From positions 1 to 8,587 of the forward strand of contig CALWXI010000234.1 in NCBI GenBank assembly GCA_944385455.1: a stretch of 8,587 nt of DNA. The letters are read 5' to 3'. Below the pieces are notes generated by a model. It did not search any database and was not told the DNA's origin. It was given only the letters and a program-made list of their open reading frames with translations. The stretch comes from an uncultured Oscillospiraceae bacterium. GTDB lineage: Bacteria > Bacillota > Clostridia > Oscillospirales > Oscillospiraceae. Shown piece after piece: positions 1-5,782 of the stretch. The translations under genes and the position numbers were made by a program. Each line of letters starts with the position of its first letter. Positions within the stretch are counted from its first letter, which is position 1.

Positions 1-669
1 CTGCTCTTTGACGCGGACGATACCCTCTTTGACTTTCCGAAGGCCTCCGCCCGGGCCTTTTCCGCCATGTGCCGGAAGCACTGCATCCCCGACACCCAGG
101 AGGTCTATCAGACCTACCACCAGATCAATCTGGAACTTTGGGCCGCCTTTGACCGCGGCGAGGTCTCCAAGGAATTCGTGACCCTGGAACGCTATGTCCG
201 TTTTCTCCAGGCGTTGGGACTAGAGCGGGACGCAGCCGCCTGCAACCGAGACTATCTGGCGTCCCTGGGTCAGGGCGTTTACCCCCTGCCTCATGCCGAG
301 TCCGTCTGCCGCACCCTGGCACAAAGAGGGCACCGCATGTATATCGTCACCAACGCAGTGGCTTCCGTTCAGCAGAGCCGTCTGCGCAACAGCGTGTTTG
401 CCGGGCTGTTCCTGGACGCGTTCATCTCGGAAGAGGCCGGCGCTTCCAAACCGGACCCGGCCTATTATGCCTATGTCCGCAGCCGGGTGCCCGGTATGGA
501 CGCATCCAACACACTGGTCATCGGGGACTCCCTGACCACAGATATCCAGGGAGCCAACAACGCCGGACTTCCCTGCTGCTGGTTCAATCCCCGGGGGAAG
601 GAGCGGCCGGAGCACCTGCGTGTGGACTACGAGATCCGGGACCTCCGGGAACTGCTGGACATCGTATAA
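1..669 (+). CDS. yjjG: YjjG/YfnB-type HAD-family pyrimidine 5'-nucleotidase, 5'-truncated by window edge
   Basis: The reading frame is open from base 1, so the true start lies just outside the window; 222 codons are visible. The first visible residues hold HAD motif I, DADDT (visible residues 4-8), whose first Asp would be the nucleophile. Motif II is the Thr of IVTNA (about residue 117), motif III the Lys of SKPDP (about 150), and motif IV is GDSLTTD (175-181). The helical cap between motifs I and II contains an LW..F..GE pattern, and the QQ.RL and ISEE segments also resemble YjjG. Members of this family dephosphorylate pyrimidine nucleoside monophosphates, including non-canonical ones, and are thought to clean the nucleotide pool in the cytoplasm. 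This substrate range is family knowledge; a different phosphatase specificity cannot be excluded. Only a few N-terminal residues appear to be missing. The gene runs convergently towards cca and ends just before a hairpin. Confidence 0.88.
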   Translation: MLFDADDTLFDFPKASARAFSAMCRKHCIPDTQEVYQTYHQINLELWAAFDRGEVSKEFVTLERYVRFLQALGLERDAAACNRDYLASLGQGVYPLPHAESVCRTLAQRGHRMYIVTNAVASVQQSRLRNSVFAGLFLDAFISEEAGASKPDPAYYAYVRSRVPGMDASNTLVIGDSLTTDIQGANNAGLPCCWFNPRGKERPEHLRVDYEIRDLRELLDIV

Positions 670-671
670 AC

Positions 672-708
672 AAACAGCGGAGACGGGAAATCCCCGCCTC
701 CGCTGTTT
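672..708. terminator. Bidirectional intrinsic terminator between yjjG-like gene and cca
   Basis: An 11-bp stem (672-682 with 698-708) is followed by a single A/C mismatch, a further 4-bp GC stem (684-687 with 693-696) and a 5-base loop. It starts 2 bases after the HAD stop codon and lies 26 bases beyond the cca stop. On the minus strand the stem is followed by a T-rich run (TTTGTTTATA, partly inside the stem); on the plus strand the tail is TTTCTCTCC, which is weaker. This suggests it stops both convergent transcripts, more efficiently for cca. Function is inferred from shape and position. Confidence 0.8.
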
Positions 709-734
709 CTCTCCATCGCCGGGCCGTCCTCCGG

Positions 735-2063
735 TCACAGTCCGGCTGCAAACCGGCGTGCCTGTTCCAGTAAAACGGCACGGTCATTGGGCAGCCACTG
801 CTCCACCACGCCGTCCAAAAGCATCTCCAGGCAATGCCCCACTGCCGGCCCTTCCAGACCAAGCTCCATGATATCATTTCCCTTTACCGCCAGGTCCCGC
901 AGAGAAACACAGGCCCGCGCTGCCAGCACCCGCTCCAGCACCGCCTCCACCCGCCGCAGCTCCTCCTGCCGGCCTCGGAAAGCCGGAGCCTGGGCCAGAT
1001 TGTCCGCTCGTTTCACTGCCAGCAGACGCCGCAGCTGTTCCTCTCCCAGCTGCCGCAGCACCCGGCACACCGCCCGCTCCTCCGGCGGGATCCCGCGGTC
1101 ATGCCATTCCACCAGCTGCACCACAGTCTCCCGCAGCCGTCCGGAACATTTGAGGCGGCGGAGCATTTGGTCCGCCATTTCCCGGCCGGCAGCCTGGTGG
1201 CCCCGAAAATGCCCGCAGCCATCGGTCCCCAGAACGAACACCCGTGGCTTGCCGATATCATGGAGCAGCATGGCGCAGCGCAGCTCTGTCTCCGGCGGCA
1301 CTGCTGCCAGCGCATGGATCGTATGTTCCCAGACATCATAGCAGTGATGGCGATTGCGCTGGTCAAACCCCACCATGGGCAGGATCTCCGGCCAGAACAC
1401 CCCCGGCACATCGGGAAACTCCCTCAGCACCGCGGAGGCATGCTTCCCGGTCAGAACGCCCCACAGCTCTGCCTGGATCCGCTCCGGAGCGATCTCCTCC
1501 AGCAGGCCCCGGCAGCGGTGTATCGCCGCCGCAGTGTCCGGATGGATGGAAAATCCCAAAACGGAGGCGAAGCGCAGTCCCCGCAGCATCCGCAGCGCGT
1601 CCTCTTCGAACCGCCGCTCCGGTTCTCCCACGCACCGCAGCACAGCCCGCTCCAGATCCGCTCTGCCGCCGAAGGGGTCCCGCAGCATCCCTCGCAGATC
1701 CATCGCCACGGCATTGACGGTAAAATCCCGGCGGCGCAGATCCTCTTCCAGAGAAGGCGTGAAGGTGACCTGCTCCGGCCGCCGGTGATCCCGATAGATG
1801 CCATCCACCCGGTAGGTGGTGATCTCCACCGCTTCCCGCCCGCTCCCCACGGTCACCGTGCCGTGTCGCAATCCGGTGGGGCGGGCATCCGCGCCAAAGA
1901 GGGCCAGGGTCTGCTCCGGAAGCGCGCTGGTGGTGACATCCCAATCCGCCGGACACCGGTCCAGCAGCAGATCCCGCACACAGCCGCCCACGCACCACGC
2001 CTCAAACCCGGCATTTTCCAGCCGTGTCAGCACGCCGCGCACAAATTCCGGCAGCATTCCCAT
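735..2063 (-). CDS. cca: CCA-adding enzyme (tRNA nucleotidyltransferase, class II, with HD domain)
   Basis: The 442-residue protein adds or repairs the 3'-terminal CCA of tRNAs using CTP and ATP, in the cytoplasm. The nucleotidyltransferase head domain shows VGGCVRD (25-31) and the metal-binding DWD (40-42). It is followed by motif RRDFTVNA (111-118) and the EDALR sequence (154-158) that matches the EDxxR nucleotide-selecting motif of class II enzymes. A metal-dependent HD domain follows: His247, His268-Asp269, and a later Asp (about 354). The C-terminal tail region (VKGNDIM) is typical of bacterial CCA enzymes. All key catalytic positions are present, so the enzyme should be active. The ATG at 2061-2063 is preceded on the minus strand by GAAAGGAGGGG about 6-7 bases upstream, which fixes the start. 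Because no second, A-only-adding paralogue is visible here, full CCA-adding activity is the default reading. The HD domain may give phosphohydrolase activity, as in some relatives, but this is not established here. Confidence 0.96.
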   Translation of the reverse strand: MGMLPEFVRGVLTRLENAGFEAWCVGGCVRDLLLDRCPADWDVTTSALPEQTLALFGADARPTGLRHGTVTVGSGREAVEITTYRVDGIYRDHRRPEQVTFTPSLEEDLRRRDFTVNAVAMDLRGMLRDPFGGRADLERAVLRCVGEPERRFEEDALRMLRGLRFASVLGFSIHPDTAAAIHRCRGLLEEIAPERIQAELWGVLTGKHASAVLREFPDVPGVFWPEILPMVGFDQRNRHHCYDVWEHTIHALAAVPPETELRCAMLLHDIGKPRVFVLGTDGCGHFRGHQAAGREMADQMLRRLKCSGRLRETVVQLVEWHDRGIPPEERAVCRVLRQLGEEQLRRLLAVKRADNLAQAPAFRGRQEELRRVEAVLERVLAARACVSLRDLAVKGNDIMELGLEGPAVGHCLEMLLDGVVEQWLPNDRAVLLEQARRFAAGL

Positions 2064-2291
2064 GGTTCTCCCCTCCTTTCGGTTGCTTTTTTCATCCCTG
2101 TGTACTATAATAATGGGCGCAAAATCCCGCTGCGCCCTCCGGCATGCCGGTGAAATACCGCATCTTCCGCCGGAGCGGCCTTGTCCGGCGCGGGGCTCCC
2201 TTGCAGCATTTTTTGATCAGATATGACGATTATACACCGTTTTCCCCGTTTCTGCAACGCGGAAAGCCGTTTTGAAAGGAAGTCCGTTTTC
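2064..2291. promoter_or_regulatory. Divergent cca-murC spacer, presumed to hold both promoters
   Basis: Both flanking genes start outwards from this 228-bp spacer, so promoters for both are expected here. An AT-rich core at about 2101-2114 gives the minus strand TATTAT/TATAGT, a possible -10 for cca, but I find no convincing -35 at 16-18 bp. On the plus side, TATACA at 2231-2236 or TATGAC at 2222-2227 could serve as -10 for murC, with TTGCAG at 2201-2206 as a poorly spaced -35. The murC ribosome binding site AAAGGAAG lies at 2275-2282. An earlier in-frame ATG at 2223 has no ribosome binding site and is rejected as start. Three inverted repeats in the middle are listed separately. I see no small gene here. 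Confidence 0.4.
2115..2190. repeat. Cluster of three short inverted repeats
   Basis: Three perfect inverted repeats follow one another: GGGCGC (2115-2120) with GCGCCC (2132-2137) and an 11-base loop; the 12-bp palindrome CCGGCATGCCGG (2139-2150); and CGCCGGA (2168-2174) with TCCGGCG (2184-2190) and a 9-base loop. They lie in the cca-murC spacer, upstream of both coding regions. They might be an interspersed palindromic element, a structured leader, or chance pairing in GC-rich DNA; none can be chosen from one copy. Confidence 0.45.
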
Positions 2292-3674
2292 ATGATGAAC
2301 AATCCCAACCCCATCCGTGATTACCTGCTGCCAGGCAAGCGGGTCCATCTGGTGGGTATCGGCGGCGTGTCCATGTGTCCTCTTGCAGAGGTGCTGCAGG
2401 GCATGGGCCTGACAGTGCAGGGCTCCGACATGGCCGAAAGCGCCACGGTGGAGCATCTGCGGGCCAAGGGTATCTCCGTGGCCATTGGCCACAACGCCGA
2501 AAATCTGGGGGACTGCGACTTCGTGGTCCGTACCGCCGCCGTCCATGACAGCAATCCCGAGATCGCCGGTGCCGTGGCCCGGGGCATCCCCGTCTACGAG
2601 CGCGCCCAGGCCTGGGGCGCCATCATGCAGCACTATCCCAATGCCCTGTGCGTATCCGGCACTCACGGCAAAACCACCACCACCTCCATGTGCACCCATA
2701 TCTTCATGGCCGCTCAGGCCGACCCCACGGTGATGATCGGCGGCACGCTGCCCCTGCTCCACTCCGGCTACCGGGTGGGACAGGGCGATACCATCATTCT
2801 GGAGTCCTGCGAATACTGCAACAGCTTCCTGTCCTTTTACCCCACCGTAGCGGTAATCCTGAACGTGGAAGCCGATCACCTGGACTTTTTCAAAGATCTC
2901 CAGGATATTGAGCGGTCCTTCCGCCGCTTCGCCCAGCTGGTTCCCACCGCGGGGCACGTCATCGTCAACGCCGATAACGCCGGAGCCATGGAATCCGTCT
3001 CCGGCCTGGACCATCCGGTGTTCACCTTCGGACTGGAGCATTCCGCGGACTGCACGGCAGCCAATCTGACGGAAGCCGGGAGCGCTCCGGAGTTCGATAT
3101 CCTGATCCATGGGGAGTTTTATGCCCATGCGGCCCTCCACGTCTACGGACGGCACAACATCCTCAACGCCCTTGCCGCCGCCGCGGCCGCCTATGTGCTG
3201 GGCATCCCCGGCAAGGCGGTGGAGGAGGGCCTTGCCGCCTTCACCGGCGCTGGACGCCGCTTTGAATATAAGGGCACCTTCAACGGCGCCCGGATCTATG
3301 ACGACTACGCCCATCATCCCGACGAGCTCCACGCCCTGCTGACCACCGCCCGCACGCTGGGCTATCAGCGGGTGGTGGTAGCCTTCCAGCCTCACACCTA
3401 CACCCGCACCGCCAAGCTCTTCGACCGGTTCGTGGAAGAACTGCGGCAGGCAGACGTGGCGGTGGTGGCGGAGATCTACGCCGCCCGGGAGCAGAATACC
3501 CTGGGCATCTCCTCGGCGGATCTGTGCCGCAACATCCCCGGCTCCGTGTACTGCTCCACGCTGGACAAGGTGGCCGCCCGGCTGCGGGAGATCGCCCGCC
3601 CCGGGGACCTGATCCTCACCGTGGGCGCGGGAGACATCTACCGTGCCGGCGAAAAGCTGCTGGACGGGAGGTAA
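2292..3674 (+). CDS. murC: UDP-N-acetylmuramate--L-alanine ligase MurC
   Basis: The 460-residue cytoplasmic enzyme joins L-alanine to UDP-MurNAc with ATP, the first peptide step in peptidoglycan precursor synthesis. The N-terminal Rossmann-like domain starts with VGIGG (21-25). The ATP-binding loop SGTHGKTTT is at 122-130, followed by the central-domain segment NVEADHLDFF (191-200). The C-terminal domain has the family signature DDYAHHP (337-343), QPHTYTRT (366-373), EIYAARE (394-400) and GAGDIYRAGEK (445-455). The DDYAHHP form and the full set of motifs point to MurC rather than MurD/E/F; the recycling ligase Mpl is the nearest alternative but is less likely for a protein of this length in a Gram-positive-type genome. 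I chose ATG 2292 (2295 is also possible) because AAAGGAAG ends 9 bases upstream; the frame extends back to ATG 2223 without a binding site or conserved residues. The stop overlaps the ribosome binding site of the next gene, implying one transcript and coupled translation. Confidence 0.96.
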   Translation: MMNNPNPIRDYLLPGKRVHLVGIGGVSMCPLAEVLQGMGLTVQGSDMAESATVEHLRAKGISVAIGHNAENLGDCDFVVRTAAVHDSNPEIAGAVARGIPVYERAQAWGAIMQHYPNALCVSGTHGKTTTTSMCTHIFMAAQADPTVMIGGTLPLLHSGYRVGQGDTIILESCEYCNSFLSFYPTVAVILNVEADHLDFFKDLQDIERSFRRFAQLVPTAGHVIVNADNAGAMESVSGLDHPVFTFGLEHSADCTAANLTEAGSAPEFDILIHGEFYAHAALHVYGRHNILNALAAAAAAYVLGIPGKAVEEGLAAFTGAGRRFEYKGTFNGARIYDDYAHHPDELHALLTTARTLGYQRVVVAFQPHTYTRTAKLFDRFVEELRQADVAVVAEIYAAREQNTLGISSADLCRNIPGSVYCSTLDKVAARLREIARPGDLILTVGAGDIYRAGEKLLDGR

Positions 3675-3679
3675 ACAGC

Positions 3680-4225
3680 ATGGATATCTCTCCCCTGTAT
3701 CACAATACCCGCCCGGAGGGTCCGCTGCTGCCGCAAGAGGAAGCGGCCTTCGACATGCTGGAGCGCTTGGGCATCGGCTATGACCGGGTCTCCAGCGACC
3801 CGGCGGACAACATGGAAAAATGCGCCGCCGTGGCGGATGTGCTGGGCATGCCCATCTGCAAGAATCTCTTTTTATGCAACCGGCAGAAAACACAGTTCTA
3901 CCTGCTGTGCATGGGGCCGGACAAGCCCTTCCACACCAAGGATCTCAGCCGCCAGATCGGTTCAGCCCGCCTCTCCTTCGCGCCGGAAGAAGCCCTGTGG
4001 GAACTGCTGCACTGCACGCCCGGCTCCGCCACCATCCTGGGACTGATGCATGACCACGATCACGCCGTGCGCCTTTTGATGGAACGGAAGGTCTACGAGG
4101 CGGAATACCTCTCCTGTCACCCCTGCATCTGCACCAGCAGCCTGAAGCTGAAAACCGCTGACATCCTCCAGCGGTTTTTGCCAGAGACCGGCCACACCGT
4201 CACAGTGGTGGATCTCCCGGACTGA
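3680..4225 (+). CDS. ProXp-ala/PrdX-family aminoacyl-tRNA deacylase (prolyl-tRNA synthetase-associated domain)
   Basis: The 181-residue protein is a free-standing relative of the ProRS editing (INS/YbaK) domain. Members hydrolyse tRNA-Pro mischarged with alanine (ProXp-ala), or, in other branches, cysteine or other amino acids, thereby correcting errors of prolyl-tRNA synthetase. Visible landmarks typical of the PrdX/ProXp-ala branch are CKNLFL (60-65, with Lys61), FYLL (73-76), HTKDLS and IGSARLSF (85-100), the TPGS turn (113-116), CHPC (146-149) and SSLKLKTAD (153-161). Length matches a single-domain family member. No membrane segment or signal peptide is seen. The ATG at 3680 is 5 bases after the murC stop, and its ribosome binding site (GGGAGGT, 3666-3672) lies over the end of murC, so translation is probably coupled. 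PrdX was first named from a D-proline reductase cluster, but no prd gene is present here, so a general tRNA quality-control role is more likely. The exact misacylated substrate is not determined by the sequence. Confidence 0.88.
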   Translation: MDISPLYHNTRPEGPLLPQEEAAFDMLERLGIGYDRVSSDPADNMEKCAAVADVLGMPICKNLFLCNRQKTQFYLLCMGPDKPFHTKDLSRQIGSARLSFAPEEALWELLHCTPGSATILGLMHDHDHAVRLLMERKVYEAEYLSCHPCICTSSLKLKTADILQRFLPETGHTVTVVDLPD

Positions 4226-4243
4226 AACGTCCCATTCCGCAAA

Positions 4244-4278
4244 AAGATCCCGGTACGCGGCTTGCGCACCGGGATCTT
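4244..4278. terminator. Bidirectional intrinsic terminator between ProXp-like gene and PRTase gene
   Basis: An 11-bp stem (4244-4254 with 4268-4278) is followed by an A/C mismatch, a 3-bp stem (4256-4258 with 4264-4266) and a 5-base loop GGCTT. It lies 18 bases after the ProXp-like stop and 14 bases beyond the PRTase stop. On the minus strand the hairpin runs into TTTTTGCGG, five T residues of which two pair in the stem. On the plus strand the tail is TTCCTCTTATCTCTTCTC, pyrimidine-rich. It should end both convergent transcripts. Confidence 0.85.
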
Positions 4279-4292
4279 CCTCTTATCTCTTC

Positions 4293-4856
4293 TCATTCCC
4301 GGACCGTGCCGTCGGCGTGGAACACCGGCAGCGGCGCCAGGAAGCGGATATCCTCCCGCTTCTGGGCATCGCCCTCCGCCAGGACCGCCACCTTGCCGGT
4401 CACGATGCCGCCGGCCTTTTCCACCAGGGCCTCCATGGCCCGGAGGGAACCGCCGGTGGAGATCACATCGTCCATCAGCAGCACCCGCTTGCCGCGCAGC
4501 AGGTCCGCGTCATCCCGGCCCAGGTAGAGCCGCTGGGCGCCGGAGGTGGTGATGGAGTGGTCCTCCACATAAATGGGGTCGGGCATATAGGCCTTGGGAA
4601 CCTTCCGCGCCACAAAGTACTTGGCCGCGCCGGACTGCCGGGCCATCTCATGGATCAGGGGGATGCTCTTGGCCTCCGCCGTGAAAAGATAGTCATAGCT
4701 GTCCGCCGGGACCAGCTTCAAAAGCTCCCGGGCACAGGCCTCCGTGAGCTCCGCGTCGCCAAAGCAGATGAACGCGCCGATATACAGATCGTCCGTGACC
4801 TTGCAGATGGGCAGCTCCCGCTTCAGGCCTGCCACCGTGATCGGATAGGTATGCAT
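4293..4856 (-). CDS. Type I phosphoribosyltransferase, adenine phosphoribosyltransferase-like
   Basis: The 187-residue protein has the PRPP-binding signature VLLMDDVISTGGS (125-137) with the paired acidic residues Asp129-Asp130. Upstream are the loop EAKSIPL (61-67), VARKVPK (82-88) and a flexible-loop stretch near residues 92-112, the same order as in adenine phosphoribosyltransferase. Apt converts adenine and PRPP to AMP for purine salvage. The sequence is not a close textbook Apt: its first 50 residues are divergent, so a xanthine/other-base salvage enzyme or a regulatory PRTase (as PurR in Bacillus contains) is possible. The ATG at 4854-4856 is preceded on the minus strand by GAGGGAGGG at 7 bases, whereas an in-frame ATG 18 codons upstream lies inside the likely 5' leader and overlaps the promoter, so it was rejected. 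It has its own strong promoter and a hairpin in its leader, and ends at the shared terminator. Confidence 0.82.
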   Translation of the reverse strand: MHTYPITVAGLKRELPICKVTDDLYIGAFICFGDAELTEACARELLKLVPADSYDYLFTAEAKSIPLIHEMARQSGAAKYFVARKVPKAYMPDPIYVEDHSITTSGAQRLYLGRDDADLLRGKRVLLMDDVISTGGSLRAMEALVEKAGGIVTGKVAVLAEGDAQKREDIRFLAPLPVFHADGTVRE

Positions 4857-4882
4857 CAATATGCCCTCCCTCAAAATTTCCA

Positions 4883-4897
4883 CACAGGGAATCTGTG
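4883..4897 (-). promoter_or_regulatory. Short inverted repeat in the leader of the PRTase gene
   Basis: CACAG (4883-4887) and CTGTG (4893-4897) form a 5-bp inverted repeat with a 5-base centre, located between the likely transcription start (near 4903) and the ribosome binding site. It could be a small operator or an mRNA hairpin. It is too short to match any riboswitch class, and chance is possible. Confidence 0.3.
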
Positions 4898-4909
4898 CAC
4901 TCCTTCTCA

Positions 4910-4937
4910 ATTATACCGGCTGAGACGCAAAAGTCAA
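4910..4937 (-). promoter_or_regulatory. Sigma-A promoter for the PRTase gene
   Basis: Read on the minus strand, TTGACT (4932-4937) is followed by a 16-bp spacer and a perfect TATAAT (4910-4915). This differs from the consensus at one position in all. Predicted transcription would begin near 4903, giving a leader of about 47 bases before the ATG at 4856. The promoter sits between the PPTase stop and the PRTase start, so the PRTase can be transcribed independently of the gene upstream. Confidence 0.85.
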
Positions 4938-4969
4938 GCCGCCCCGCCGGTGCAAAGCGGCGCCCAAGG

Positions 4970-5569
4970 TCAAAGCATTTCCTCCAGACTGTACGCATAC
5001 AGCTTTCCCAGGGGCTCTTTTTCCCGGGCGGCCACGCCTGCCGCATATCCCGGAAAGGTGCGTACCTCATCATAGCGCTCTCCAGGCTGCAGCGGCGTCT
5101 CTCCCCGCATCATGGTGCTCACGCCCGTGCCGGTGCGCTTGGTCCTGGCCTCCCGGCGCACCCAGCACTGAAAAAACGCCTCCTCCGTATCCACCCCCGC
5201 CAGACGGCGCATGGTCCGCAGGGAGACGGGGCGGATGCGCTCGATGTCCACCCCCAGCGGCGCGTCCCCCAGTCCCACCAGCACAGCGCCTCCGGTGTGG
5301 CTGAGATTGAAGTGGATCTCCGGATGCTCCGGAAAGAAGGGCTTCCCATAAGCGCCCTTCGCCACCTCCGGCAGATGGCGCAGTCCACAGCGCTGCCGCA
5401 GGGCCAGCAGCAGCAGCGTGTAGGCGCAAAGCGGCTCCCGCCGCCTCTCCTCCGCTTTCATGGCCAGCACCCTCGCCCGCCGCTCTTCAGGGAGCAGGGC
5501 CAGCATGACCGCCGCCTCCCGTTCTGTCAGCGGACGTTCCAGCCGGGCGGTCCACAATTCCACAGCCAT
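4970..5569 (-). CDS. Sfp-type 4'-phosphopantetheinyl transferase
   Basis: The 199-residue cytoplasmic enzyme should move the 4'-phosphopantetheine arm from coenzyme A to a serine of acyl- or peptidyl-carrier proteins, using Mg2+. Family motifs in order are YGKPFF (74-79), HFNLSH (86-91), GVDIE (106-110, the metal-binding Asp and Glu) and the WxxKEA.. K region, here WVRREARTK (136-144). In that last motif Glu140 and the final Lys144 are kept but the usual first Lys is Arg139. It is somewhat shorter than Bacillus Sfp (about 220-230 residues). The ATG at 5567-5569 follows AAGGAGGGAG at a good distance on the minus strand; an upstream in-frame ATG at 5611 lies within the promoter and was rejected. 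No polyketide, peptide synthetase or fatty-acid gene is in view, so the target carrier protein is unknown; it may be the only PPTase or a companion to AcpS. Confidence 0.85.
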   Translation of the reverse strand: MAVELWTARLERPLTEREAAVMLALLPEERRARVLAMKAEERRREPLCAYTLLLLALRQRCGLRHLPEVAKGAYGKPFFPEHPEIHFNLSHTGGAVLVGLGDAPLGVDIERIRPVSLRTMRRLAGVDTEEAFFQCWVRREARTKRTGTGVSTMMRGETPLQPGERYDEVRTFPGYAAGVAAREKEPLGKLYAYSLEEML

Positions 5570-5594
5570 CACGCTCCCTCCTTCCTGTTTTTTT

Positions 5595-5623
5595 ATTGTA
5601 TCGGCTCCCACATCCCCTGTAAA
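5595..5623 (-). promoter_or_regulatory. Sigma-A promoter for the PPTase gene
   Basis: On the minus strand TTTACA (5618-5623) is followed by exactly 17 bp and TACAAT (5595-5600), one mismatch to consensus in each box. Initiation near 5588 would leave a short leader of about 19 bases containing the ribosome binding site. Upstream of the -35 lies an A/T-tract region (5637-5669) including the 12-bp palindrome of six T and six A at 5642-5653, positioned where an UP element could bind the RNA polymerase alpha subunit. Confidence 0.8.
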
Positions 5624-5698
5624 GCGGGCAGACCTCCAAAGTTTTTTAAAAAATTTGTGAAAAAAAAGAGGAAATCCAGGATTGGCGGGGTATATTTA

Positions 5699-5748
5699 AT
5701 TGCTGACATGTAAAAGCAATCGTTTTTTCGGTATGATTGGCAAACGAT
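5699..5748 (+). promoter_or_regulatory. Presumed dnaG promoter/leader region with two inverted repeats
   Basis: TATGAT at 5732-5737 is the best -10 candidate for dnaG, but the base block 17 bp upstream (TGTAAA) is a poor -35. Two inverted repeats lie here: ATTGCT (5699-5704) with AGCAAT (5715-5720), and ATCGTTT (5719-5725) with AAACGAT (5742-5748). The second encloses the -10 candidate symmetrically, as an operator or a leader hairpin could. The assignment is a proposal based on position in the divergent spacer. Confidence 0.3.
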
Positions 5749-5782
5749 GCGGCAAAACTGAGCGAAAGGAGGGGCTTCGGCT

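Noticed and set aside
834..2153. A 439-codon plus-strand frame opposite cca
   Set aside because: His/Pro/Gln/Arg-rich shadow of the cca coding strand; cca shows all catalytic motifs and a good ribosome binding site.
2223..2291. Extended murC N-terminus from ATG 2223
   Set aside because: No ribosome binding site precedes it, the added 23 residues show no family similarity, and a good AAAGGAAG site serves ATG 2292.
2064..2291. Riboswitch or T-box leader before murC
   Set aside because: No T-box sequence, specifier-like stem arrangement or known riboswitch core could be recognised; the hairpins present are short and GC-only.
2217..3893. A 558-codon open frame on the minus strand opposite murC and the ProXp-like gene
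   Set aside because: It lies antisense to two well-supported genes, is rich in Gly/His/Ala without recognisable motifs, and arises from the strong third-position G/C bias of murC.
4857..4910. Extended PRTase start at 4910
   Set aside because: The codon overlaps the -10 box of the promoter, and the ATG at 4856 has a GAGGGAGGG site at proper distance.
4940..4966. Possible terminator after the PPTase gene (CGCCG/CGGCG stem)
   Set aside because: The stem is only 5 bp with an 8-base loop, and the following minus-strand bases are GGGCGGCTTGAC, not a T run. Read-through into the PRTase gene remains possible.
5570..5611. Extended PPTase start at 5611
   Set aside because: It lies upstream of the likely transcription start, overlapping the promoter spacer; ATG 5569 has a clear AAGGAGGGAG site.
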